64,000 nucleotides of DNA, from assembly GCA_045534785.1 (NCBI GenBank), contig JAZSKJ010000020.1:1-64000 (forward strand). Reading direction: 5' to 3'. Positions within the stretch are counted from its first letter, which is position 1, and every line of letters begins with the position of its first letter. This document shows, piece after piece, positions 51,518 to 61,400 of the stretch. This DNA comes from Colenecus sp045534785. GTDB taxonomy: Bacteria; Bacteroidota; Bacteroidia; Bacteroidales; Bacteroidaceae. Under the pieces are notes generated by a model. That model saw only the letters and a list, made by a program, of their open reading frames with translations, had not been told where the DNA came from and searched no databases. A program made the translations under genes and the position numbers.

Positions 51518-52636
51518 ATGTCAGTTGAGATACGCAGAGTTCAGAGCCGTCATGAACTGAGGCTCTTTGTGACTTTCCCCGAGCGTCTGTACAAGGATTC
51601 ACCTTACTGGGTTCCCGCCCTCCAGTCCGATGAGTATGACACATTCAACCCCCGCAAGAACGCCGCATACGGATTCTGTGAGGCCGATTGTTTCCTGGCT
51701 TACCGTAACGGTGAACTTGTAGGACGCGTAGCCGCCATACTTAACCGCAAGGCAGATACCGAAAAACAGCGTGTACGATTCGGATGGCTTGATTTCATTA
51801 ATGATCAGGAGGTGCTGGAAGCTCTCATGGATACAGTTGAATCATGGGGCCTTAAGCGCGGATGCAAGAGTATGATAGGTCCATGGGGATTTACCGATAT
51901 GGACAAGGAGGGCCTTCTGGTGGAAGGGTTTGACAGACTGTGCCCTTTTACATGCCTTTATAATCACCCCTATTATGACACCCTGCTTACCAAGCTGGGA
52001 TTTGTCAAGGATGTGGACTGGACACAGAAGGTGCTTCACGTAAGCGGTGAGCTGCCATCTATGTTCCAATTCTCAAACCTTATAGAGGAGCGTTTCGGAA
52101 TACACGTGGTTCATTTGCGTTCCACCCGCGCCTTAGGCCGCAAATACGGTATGGCTGTTTTCCATATGTACAACGAGTGCTTTGCCCCGCTATATGGTTT
52201 CTCTCCACTTACCGATGTCCAGATACGTAACTACCTTGATACGTATGTTCCCATTCTGGATATGGATTTTGTAGCCCTGGCTGTTGACACCAATGACAAT
52301 CCTGTAGGATTCATATTCTGCGTACCGTCACTCTCCAAAGCAGTCAAGAAATCGGGCGGACGGCTCTTTCCGATGGGAATATTCCGGATACTTCACGCAC
52401 TCAGGCACAACGACACGCTAGAGGCTCTGATGATAGGCGTTCATCCCGATTACCAGAACTGCGGAATAACAGTTCCCATGTTCAAGTACATACATGAGAA
52501 CTGCATAAAGCGCGGAATAAACCGGATTATCCTTAATCCGCAGTTAGAGGAGAACTACAAAGTGCAGGGACTGTTCGGTGAGTACAAGACCGAGCCGTTC
52601 ATGCGCCGTCGCGCCTATACCAAAGGAATTGTTTAA
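51518..52636 (+). CDS. GNAT-fold N-acyltransferase, possible ceramide-synthase-like enzyme
   Basis: A 372-residue protein of the long bacterial GNAT family. Visible are the N-terminal EIRRVQSRHELRLFVTFPERLYKDSPYWVPAL, an acetyltransferase-type strand pair FLAYRNGELVGRVAAILNRK, the conserved GPWGFTDMDKEGLLVEGF, YNHPYYDTLLTKLGF, and a C-terminal GNAT motif (LMIGVHPDYQNCGI). The acyl donor is probably the neighbouring ACP. Bacterial ceramide synthase in Caulobacter is described as a GNAT-type acyltransferase encoded near an acyl ligase and an ACP, so acylation of a sphingoid base or other amine is a reasonable hypothesis. No serine palmitoyltransferase is in the window. Confidence 0.75.
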   Translation: MSVEIRRVQSRHELRLFVTFPERLYKDSPYWVPALQSDEYDTFNPRKNAAYGFCEADCFLAYRNGELVGRVAAILNRKADTEKQRVRFGWLDFINDQEVLEALMDTVESWGLKRGCKSMIGPWGFTDMDKEGLLVEGFDRLCPFTCLYNHPYYDTLLTKLGFVKDVDWTQKVLHVSGELPSMFQFSNLIEERFGIHVVHLRSTRALGRKYGMAVFHMYNECFAPLYGFSPLTDVQIRNYLDTYVPILDMDFVALAVDTNDNPVGFIFCVPSLSKAVKKSGGRLFPMGIFRILHALRHNDTLEALMIGVHPDYQNCGITVPMFKYIHENCIKRGINRIILNPQLEENYKVQGLFGEYKTEPFMRRRAYTKGIV

Positions 52637-52647
52637 ACCTGCACTTA

Positions 52648-54189
52648 TTATCTCAGAGAGCCGGTTGCACGGAAAGCATCAAGCTTACTGAAACAGTGGC
52701 GGTTGATTATATCCTGCAGTTCGCGGTCAAAGTTATGACGGATCTCTATTTCGGGGCCGAACATAAAGCACTCGCCATTGTCCCTGGTATACGGATGCCA
52801 CTCGGGCAGGCCCTTCACGTTTGGATTACCGGTATGAGCAAAGTTGGCCCATGACTGCGCCATACGGTCAGCCAGGCGCAAGTCTGATTCCGACGGATTG
52901 GGAAGGTCACGTCCGGCCAGATGCAGCGTGTTGAAGCAGAAGTTAAGTTCCGCTCCGTGAGCCGATACATGCGTGCTCGGAGATTTCCACGTGAACATAT
53001 AATTATACACCGGAGCCTTCTTTGAGGCCGATGCGGCATCGGCCGTAATCACCGTCTTGGCTCGGAACAGGTTGTCAATTGAAGGCAGGTCCTGCGGGAT
53101 GTAATCGGGCCACGCTTTGGCCAGGGCGGCAGCGTATGCATCGGTCTCATCTCCGAATGTGCTACGGACGGCGTCTTTGGCCTGATCAAGAGTCATCTGG
53201 CGGTTGTAACTGCCGCGCTGGAGTTCATTGAATGTGGAGCCTATTATGAGCGGAATATCTGTCGATATCTCTGAAAAACCGGGCTGAAAAGGTTGCTGAA
53301 GCAGGACTTCATCATCTGGTACAGGTCCGAATCCCCACATTATGGGCGTTCCGGGTGTGCGCACCAGACCTTTTGCCGAAAGGGCTCTCTGCCCTGCCTG
53401 ATAAAGTTTATCATACGGAACGTCCCTGATGCGGTCAGGCTCGTTGTGAGGTATGCCCAACTCATCCAGAACAGCCAGACCAAGTTCCTCAGTCATCTGC
53501 TTGTTGTTCACGTTCAGGATGGTACCACTCATTATTATAGCCTTGTGGTAAAGACCTTTGGCCGATGGCATGCACATAAGGGTGCCCACCTTTCCGCCGC
53601 CACCTGACTCGCCGAATATGGTCACATTGTCGGGATCGCCTCCGAAACGGCTGATATTGTCGCGCACCCACTCCAAAGCCTTGACGGCATCCATCATGCC
53701 TACATTGCCCGAATACTTGTACTTGGGGTCACCGGTAGCCGACAGGTCCAGAAAACCTATAATATTGAGACGGTGATTGATGCTCACCACAACCACATCC
53801 TTCTTAGCCAGCCCCATGCCCGGATTCCAAGCACTCGTTCCACTGTCGAATCCACCTCCGTGGCACCAGAACATCACTGGCTTGCGTCCTTTGGTATCGG
53901 TTGTCCATACATTGAGTACGCAACAGTCCTCGGCGCTACCCGGCTGAATGCGGCCGCCCTGCAGTGACTGGGGTCCCCACTCCGTGCAGTCCATTACGGT
54001 ATCCCACTTGGCAACCGGGGCCGGCGGCATGCAACGCTCGGCCTTGGCATAAGGAATACCCTTGAATGCCATCGTGCCCTCTTCGTCAAAACCACGGACC
54101 TTACCGTTTGTAGTGCGTATCACATACGGATCCGCCTGACAACCCATCATTACCGCCGCCATCAGGGCAGCCCAAACCATACTTTTCAT
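52648..54189 (-). CDS. Lipoprotein type-B carboxylesterase
   Basis: About 513 residues from the ATG at 54189, opening a lipoprotein signal (MKSMVWAALMAAVMMGC, Cys17); 28 further in-frame codons upstream cross the promoter and are rejected. The alpha/beta hydrolase core has the oxyanion hole HGGGF (110-114), nucleophile Ser195 in FGESGGGG, and a late His in VSAHGAELNFCFN. It probably cleaves acetyl, feruloyl or other esters at the cell surface; the exact substrate is not readable. It is convergent with the acyltransferase gene (11 bp apart). Confidence 0.9.
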   Translation of the reverse strand: MKSMVWAALMAAVMMGCQADPYVIRTTNGKVRGFDEEGTMAFKGIPYAKAERCMPPAPVAKWDTVMDCTEWGPQSLQGGRIQPGSAEDCCVLNVWTTDTKGRKPVMFWCHGGGFDSGTSAWNPGMGLAKKDVVVVSINHRLNIIGFLDLSATGDPKYKYSGNVGMMDAVKALEWVRDNISRFGGDPDNVTIFGESGGGGKVGTLMCMPSAKGLYHKAIIMSGTILNVNNKQMTEELGLAVLDELGIPHNEPDRIRDVPYDKLYQAGQRALSAKGLVRTPGTPIMWGFGPVPDDEVLLQQPFQPGFSEISTDIPLIIGSTFNELQRGSYNRQMTLDQAKDAVRSTFGDETDAYAAALAKAWPDYIPQDLPSIDNLFRAKTVITADAASASKKAPVYNYMFTWKSPSTHVSAHGAELNFCFNTLHLAGRDLPNPSESDLRLADRMAQSWANFAHTGNPNVKGLPEWHPYTRDNGECFMFGPEIEIRHNFDRELQDIINRHCFSKLDAFRATGSLR

Positions 54190-54200
54190 CTTCTGTTCTT

Positions 54201-54233
54201 TATTGTGCAAATATAAGGTAATTTTGCACAATA
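54201..54233. promoter_or_regulatory. Carboxylesterase promoter within an 11-bp inverted repeat
   Basis: Arms TATTGTGCAAA (54201-54211) and TTTGCACAATA (54223-54233) flank 11 bp. The minus-strand -7 box TATATTTG (54208-54215) and a plus-strand TAATTTTG (54219-54226) both lie inside. The minus box ends 18 nt before the esterase start. The symmetry could be an operator; the AraC-type regulator encoded next door is one candidate binder. Confidence 0.5.
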
Positions 54234-54269
54234 TCTGACAACTGGTAAGAACAGCAATGGTCCGGGGCC

Positions 54270-55340
54270 TCAACTGCCGGCGTTCTGGCGCATATACTCG
54301 CTCGGTAGCTGTCCGGTAAGTTTCTTGAATGCCCTGCGGAATGTGGTCAGGCTCTTGAATCCGGCCTGCTCGGCAATGTACTCCAATGAATAGTTTTTAT
54401 TGCCGTTAAGCAGCATAGGTATCACCTTGCGTTCTATGCGCAGACGGTTCACATAATCATAGAATGTGGTACCAAGCTCTGTTGAAATGTATTCTGAAAG
54501 GTATGTACGGTTGGTTCCAAGCCTCTCTACCAGGTTGCTGAGCGTAAGGTCAGGATTGGTGTACAGTTCCTCATCCTCCATAAGTCTTTCCAATCGGCCT
54601 TCCAGCCCTGATGTACGCTTACGTGTGTTCAGAGTCTCCACCGTTTCCGGTTCGGAATCCGCCTGCCTGCCGTCATATCCCGGGTAATCCGGCAGTCGGA
54701 GCGCACGCATGCGGTTAACCCCAAGCATTACCAGAGACCAGCATACAAGTGAACTCACATAGTAGAATGAGTCTGCCAACACATTAAGTTTATCCGATAC
54801 GGCCCACCACACATGCTGACATACAATGAATACGGCTATGATCTTCCAAATCCATGATATATCCACATCATCCAGATTGGAATAGGTCTCCTGAATGGCT
54901 TTCCTGTACTTCCGGCTCTTGTACAAGGCATATAAGACGGCAGACCATGCAAACACCACAAAGAATACCGTAAAAACTGTATGCAGCAAATCAGAATTGG
55001 CCAGGAAATGCAGCAGCAGGAACACCAGGAATGGAGCCGACAGCAACAGTACACGGCGGGTCCTTACCCACCCCGGTGATGTCAGCTCGATAAGGAACAG
55101 GGCAAACGTTACCGCCCCGCAGCCGTCTATGTAAAAGATATGGTCCAATACTACGCCAGTATCTGTTCCGGGTATATAGATGGCTAAATCCTTGAATGTG
55201 GAAACACTCCACCATATGAATATTATACACAGCAACTTCTGCAGCCTGGACGGCGATGAGAGCTTTAACAGGTCTATTGCCCTCATCCCGTACCAGCATA
55301 CCGATACACCGATCAGAAAAACAGGTAGTATAATGTTCAT
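54270..55340 (-). CDS. AraC-family regulator with multi-pass membrane N-terminus
   Basis: A 356-residue protein. About the first 215 residues hold seven or so hydrophobic helices (IILPVFLIGVSVCWYGM, LLCIIFIWWSVSTF, VLLLSAPFLVFLLLHFLA, TVFFVVFAWSAVLYAL and others). After a linker comes an AraC DNA-binding domain (about 250-356) with two helix-turn-helix units (LTLSNLVERLGTNRTYLSEYI; YSLEYIAEQAGFKSLTTFRRAFKKLTGQLPSEYM). The second HTH signature is complete. The arrangement implies sensing in the membrane with direct promoter binding. It ends 80 bp upstream of the esterase start on the same strand. Confidence 0.88.
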   Translation of the reverse strand: MNIILPVFLIGVSVCWYGMRAIDLLKLSSPSRLQKLLCIIFIWWSVSTFKDLAIYIPGTDTGVVLDHIFYIDGCGAVTFALFLIELTSPGWVRTRRVLLLSAPFLVFLLLHFLANSDLLHTVFTVFFVVFAWSAVLYALYKSRKYRKAIQETYSNLDDVDISWIWKIIAVFIVCQHVWWAVSDKLNVLADSFYYVSSLVCWSLVMLGVNRMRALRLPDYPGYDGRQADSEPETVETLNTRKRTSGLEGRLERLMEDEELYTNPDLTLSNLVERLGTNRTYLSEYISTELGTTFYDYVNRLRIERKVIPMLLNGNKNYSLEYIAEQAGFKSLTTFRRAFKKLTGQLPSEYMRQNAGS

Positions 55341-55403
55341 TTACATATGGTCTTGTCTGTGCAAGTTACCTAAAAAAAAATGAAAACAGCATAATTCCAC
55401 GTC

Positions 55404-58400
55404 TTATTTCTGCCGCAGTCCGTGAGTATTGTATATTCCTGACGGTGTAACTATATACAACTTTCCTTCAGAATCCAGCACTTTATACGTATCCCAGCTC
55501 CGGTTGCCAGCCTTTACGTCTTCTACTGCAGTCTGTTGCCCATAGAGAGCTGTAACTGTAATATTTCCGGTTACAACCGATACATCCTTGTCCCAACCTG
55601 CAAACTTGTATCCTGCACGGAACGGGGCTTCAGGCAGACGTGCGCCCTGTCCGGATTCTACAGTCTGGACGTCAATCACAGTACCGTCCCAGTCTGTGAA
55701 CGTTACGGTAAAGCATGATATGCTGCTTATTGATATCTGCCTTGTGGCGCTCACACCAGATCCGTCAAGAGCTGTAGCACGTACCGTAACCGTACCGCCG
55801 CGGTTGGGAACCATAGCGGTAAGGAGTCCCTCTTCGGATATAGTGGCCAGTCCCGAGCCAGAAACAATCTCCCATTTAAGAGTCTTATAAGTTGCCGATA
55901 CCGGTGAGAACTCGGCATACAGGTAAACAGAAGGAGTAGTTGCGGTAGTTTTATACGAACCACTTGCAGACATAATGGAAAGACCTGTAACGTATGTCAC
56001 ATTACGCACTGACTGCGTGCTTACGGCATTGCTTCGGCCCTTTATGGAACCAGAAGCCCGTCTGGCTGCCTGTGATGCATCATTAGCCAGGACATACTCA
56101 ATTGCATAATAGGGTTTTCCAGCATCAGGACTTACATCTGTGTATGACAGGTTGGACGCTGATACCGATGCTATCTGTGTCAGCTCTGATTCAGACTGTC
56201 CGCGAAGTATGTTGTAGCTAACCACATCCGCGCCCTTGTATCCGTTCCAAATCAGGTTATATGTATTATCCTGAATACCGCGGTTAATGTTCATGTGGAC
56301 AGTCTGGTGCACCTTGCTGTATGGCGAAAGGGTTCCGTTGCTCATGACACCTGCTATTCTGTAACGCTCGGCCTTAATGTTAGAGTTGGATGTAGGATCA
56401 GTATAACTTCCTGTCTGGGGATCTACTGTGCCAAGTTCAATGAACTGGCCAGACACATTACTTTCCTTATAGATGCGAACACCCACAAAATACTGTGATG
56501 ATGCCTGGAATCCTATTACATAATGGCCCTGTGCGTCAGAAGTGACAAGAGTGACGGCGGGTATGTTGTCGGCCGACAGGATACTTACCTGCTGCTCCAC
56601 CACCTTTCTGGTTCCATTTGCATTGATGAGTGTAAGCCTAAGTGTAACTTCACCCAGACTCTTATTACCCTTGCTGGCCTTGAGTTTTCCATCCGATACG
56701 GAGAGTCTGCTGTCCATACCGTTTATGCCACCTGCGGTAAGACGCTTGTATTTTCCATCAATGAACACCTCCCATTGTACGGTAATACCGGAAGGAATAT
56801 CCACCTGAGATACAGCACCTTCAAACAGGTACTTGGGAAGACCGACCGTAGCGTCATTGACATCCACCACAAGCATACGCTCGTATGTCTTGCCGTTCAT
56901 GGTCAGGGTTATGGTCTTGGTGCCGCCGTCGCTCCAACGTACGCGGTATGGTCCGTATCCGCTTCCGCTCACTACCATACCGCCGTCAAAGTTCCATGCG
57001 GGAGTTGCGGCCGATGCATCGCCCATATAGGTTATCAGTGCATCATCACCCAGGCTGACCAGTGTGGGAGCATCTATCACATAACGGTCTATAGATACCG
57101 TAACAGACTCTGAGAATTCACTCATGCTGTTCCAGAGGTCCAATGCCTGTATCTGTATCTCATAATCACCGGCAGTAAGAGCCGACAGAGGGATAAGATA
57201 TCTTGTAGCCGATGTGTAGGTATAGCCCGGCAGATAGGCGGCATCGGCATTAAGTCCGTTCTGCGGTGATATAACAAACGCCCCTGCTCCGGTCTGACCG
57301 GCATGTCTTACCGATACGTTGTATCGCATCTGTATGCCGGGAGTATGGTCATCCTTGGCATCGTTCCACTCTATGAGCAGGCCTTCGGCTGTCTGTACGG
57401 CACGCACGCCATCCGGTGCTGACGGCCTTGCGTTTTCGGGACCAACTATAGGATAGCAATCATTGTAACCGGCATCCCCCCAGCCGTGCCCGGCATGGTT
57501 CATCAGCATAAGTTTGCCTGGCATCTGCAATAAAGCAAAATTCTCAGGATGTCCATTATAATAAGAACTGGTATTGTAATAATCTCCCTTATACCACTCT
57601 GGAACAAGGAAACCCTGGTCTTTTACTCCATCCGCTCCAAAATAGTGGACATAAATACCCATAATCCCTTCGCCGGCCGATGCGACAGGCTGTAAGGAAA
57701 CTATATCCAGATAGCCGTCATTATTGACATCGGCAAAATTGTAGCCACAGGTCCAGGAACTGTAATAATATCTGCTTGGAGCATACATATATGATTCCAC
57801 CTCACCGTACGGCAATATCTGCGGGGCACTGAAATGATCATTATTCATGTTATACATTATGTATGGTGCACCGTCATAACTGCGCCATGCAAATATATCC
57901 GTAAAGCCGTCATTATTGAAATCGGCAAACGTACTTCCTGAGCAATCCGATTTTTCAAACGTACTGTATCTGTTACCCATATCCTCAAGGGCAATTTCCT
58001 GCTCAAACGGTATCTCAAGACGTTCAAACCTGCCGTTTCCCTGATTAAGGAAAGCCACTGCTGCGGAATATGGATATCCCCGACCGTCATCACCTTTAAG
58101 CATAACTATATCGGTGTATCCATCCCTATCCATATCAATATATGTGGTTCTGGACCAGTCGGTATTAAAGTAGTCTATTCCACTCTCACCGTTACTGCTG
58201 TATGTACCGTCACTTAGACGACTGAACATACTTATTGGATATGGATAACTCATATTATAATCATATGACAAATAATCATAATAGCCGTTGTGGTTGAAAT
58301 CAATCATATTTCCAAACTGGTTATAGTTATGGAAAAGACGCTGCACTCCATCATCCTCTACCTTTGCCTTAAGGTTATTTGTTCCGTTATGAGGAAGATA

Positions 58401-61400
58401 ATATGAGTTGCCGTCCAGGTATTCCTCATACTGTCCATTATTTGACCTTGAATAGAAACTTCCGTTATAAAAGACAAAATCCGCAGCTCCGTTGTGGTCA
58501 TAGTCATACCACTTGCCTTCATTGATTACCAAACCGGTTGCCCATAGACCGGATGCCTTGCTTAATGAATAGTTCTCACCTCCACGGTAAAAGGTACTCT
58601 CAAACGCTCCGTCCATATAACCGTCAAACGTATAATCAGCCACGTAACTGACGTTAGCCATATCCCCGTACATGTTATACTGGTTTTGATCCATGTGGAT
58701 GGAACTGCCTATACCTGTACCGTTCACAGTCACCAATGCACTGTTCTGAGCAATTACATCGTTGGGGCCGGTCACAGTCATGGTTATCTGCTTCTTACCT
58801 GCGGAGTTGAAACGGATTTGGGCTGTACTGGCTGTCTGGCTCACCACTTCACCGTCCTCACACTTCCAAGTGCGTATGTAACCATCAGGCAGAGGAGTGA
58901 ATCCTACTGTCAGACTGTCATTAAAGTTTATTTTATCTTGGCTGAGTGTGAGATTTACAGGTATGGACGTGTGTTCCACTACAGCCTCATTACTCCATGC
59001 CGAACCGCGATGCTGGGCGTCGATTGCCTGAACAGCCACATATACCTTACCCGGCAGATAGCTGCCCAAATCAATGCTGTAACTGTGAAGCTTGCCCATC
59101 TCGCCGTCCGTAAAGTTGCGGCGTGAACCGTCAGCATTGGAATGAGGCCTTAGTATATCCATACTTCCGCTTGCAGTTCCTATACGCAAAGCGTAGGTAA
59201 GGTCCTGTTTTCCTGTACGCGAGTCACTGCCGTCAGCCCAAGTCACCGTAAGAATGCCATTGTCATAAATCACTGACGGACGGGCAGGAGCGGAAGGAGC
59301 AGCATTTGCCTCTCCAGCCACCTTATACAGATATGTGTAGTTGCATCTTTTGGTCTGGGGATACTCATGGTTATTGTCCCATGAATCATAATACACCTCT
59401 TCATAAACATTGTACCTTCCGGATGCCCATATCTCCATAAGTCCGTCATTGTCAATGTCCTCTATACTGATGTCATAAACCGACGCAGTAGTTTCCCACA
59501 AACCGCGTTCATAGCCATCTCCTAAGAGAACCGGGTCCGTACTTACGGCAAACAGTTTTACAGGATCTCTGAAAGAGAGACTGCCGGTTCCTTTTATCAG
59601 CACCACATCGACCGAATCACCAGTCAACAGATCGCCGCCAGAGAATGTACCGCGCAAGGCTACCATGTCCATAACGCCGTCGCCATCAGTATCCTGACAT
59701 GCTTTGAACACAAGCAGGTTATCACCGTAATCCTGTTCGTCCATCTGAGTGAAATTGCCGCTGCCGTCATTGACAAAGAACATGGTGTAGGCAAATCCGG
59801 TGGCATTGTACGGAGCCGAGAAAGTGACAAGTATATCAACATCACCGTCATTGTCAAAGTCATAGCAATACATATCCTTGTCAACCTGAATATTCTCATA
59901 AAGAGTCTGTGTTGAGAACTCTCCTCCATTCTTATAGATCATTGTGACAAGTTCCTCACCAGGTAATACATAATCCATAAAGCCGTCACCGTTAAGGTCT
60001 GCGCTGAGCACGGAACCGCCTACGGACTGGGCAACCCATTTAGCGTTACCCATATTGAAATAGACTATTCCCTGATTCTCGTCTATAAGATCCATCCTGC
60101 CGTCAGCATTAAGATCTATGCAGTGAGTAGGAGCAGGAACCTCATCATAGCGCATCGGTGCTCTAGACGTTTGAGAGGTCCTTGAGGCTGAACGCATGGG
60201 AGCCTTGGCCAGACATACGGCTGACAGACCACTTACATAGCCATAGTTTGCCACTAATCCCGTTTGAGTGCGGGCTGCGGTCGAAGCCCATGCGTCAGGA
60301 TCAAAGCCGTTCTCATAATCGGCCACAGACATGGTTTGCATAAACTCCTCCCTGAAAGTGCCGTCGGGCTGCGCATAGCAAATATACCAGCCTTTGTCAT
60401 AACGCAGATGGTCTGTACGTCCGTCTGAATTCAAATCCATTCCGGGAACTATATATACATTATCCAGCCAGATGTATGTATCACCTTGGCTCGCCAGGGT
60501 TGTATATGTCCTGTCTCCCAGGCTTCCATCTCTACGTACTAAAAAATCAGGTTTGCAGTCAGCATTGATATCGTCAATGAAACACAATTTTCCAACGCTG
60601 CTCCATATATCCAAGCCACTTACATTGCCTGTTGCCATGAAGTTTTCTGAAAAATCTCCTATCAATGTGCTACCGTCAGCATCAATGGCACCCTTAAGGC
60701 CGGATCCGTCAAAATCATAGAATAATGCGGCATCAGGAAAATGTACAAGAGGTTTGTCTATCATCTCTGCATTGGCTGAATACATGGCATATATTACCAT
60801 ATCGGAAGTTACATGACTGAAATCATCCGACCATCCCAAAAACTCACGACCATTCACTTCCGGCAAACGGGAAAGGGGTGCAATAGCAGCATCACCGTCC
60901 TTAATGGTCTCATGTGCTAACTCATTTCCGTAAATGTCACGGAAATAAACCTGATGGAAGCCGTCAATTTGTGCGTTTGCCGGACGGTTTATTATACACT
61001 CAGCAGTAAAGCCTCCGTCATCGGTAGTGGCGGTGACTTTTGTTATGCCGTATGAAAGGAATACAGGACGGCCTTGGTTTTTTTCAGTCCAGAATACGTT
61101 GAACCTGCTGCGATCTTCACCGTCATGCCACTCGGTGTATACATTTATTTCAGTATTATCCAACTCAATAATAGGGTTGCTCATGGATATATGTATCTTG
61201 CCGTTATCCGGTTCAAAAGGCGTTACCGTGCCTTTCAGTTCCCACCAGTCCCAGGTATTTACTTCCATCCAATTTGTATCAAACTTTATTCCTGTGACGT
61301 GTTTGACCGGCTTTGGTTCCACAATAAGTTTGGCAGTGGCCGAAAAGCCAGTCTCATCATTCATTGTAACCGTTACCTCAATATCGGTTTCACCATCTTT

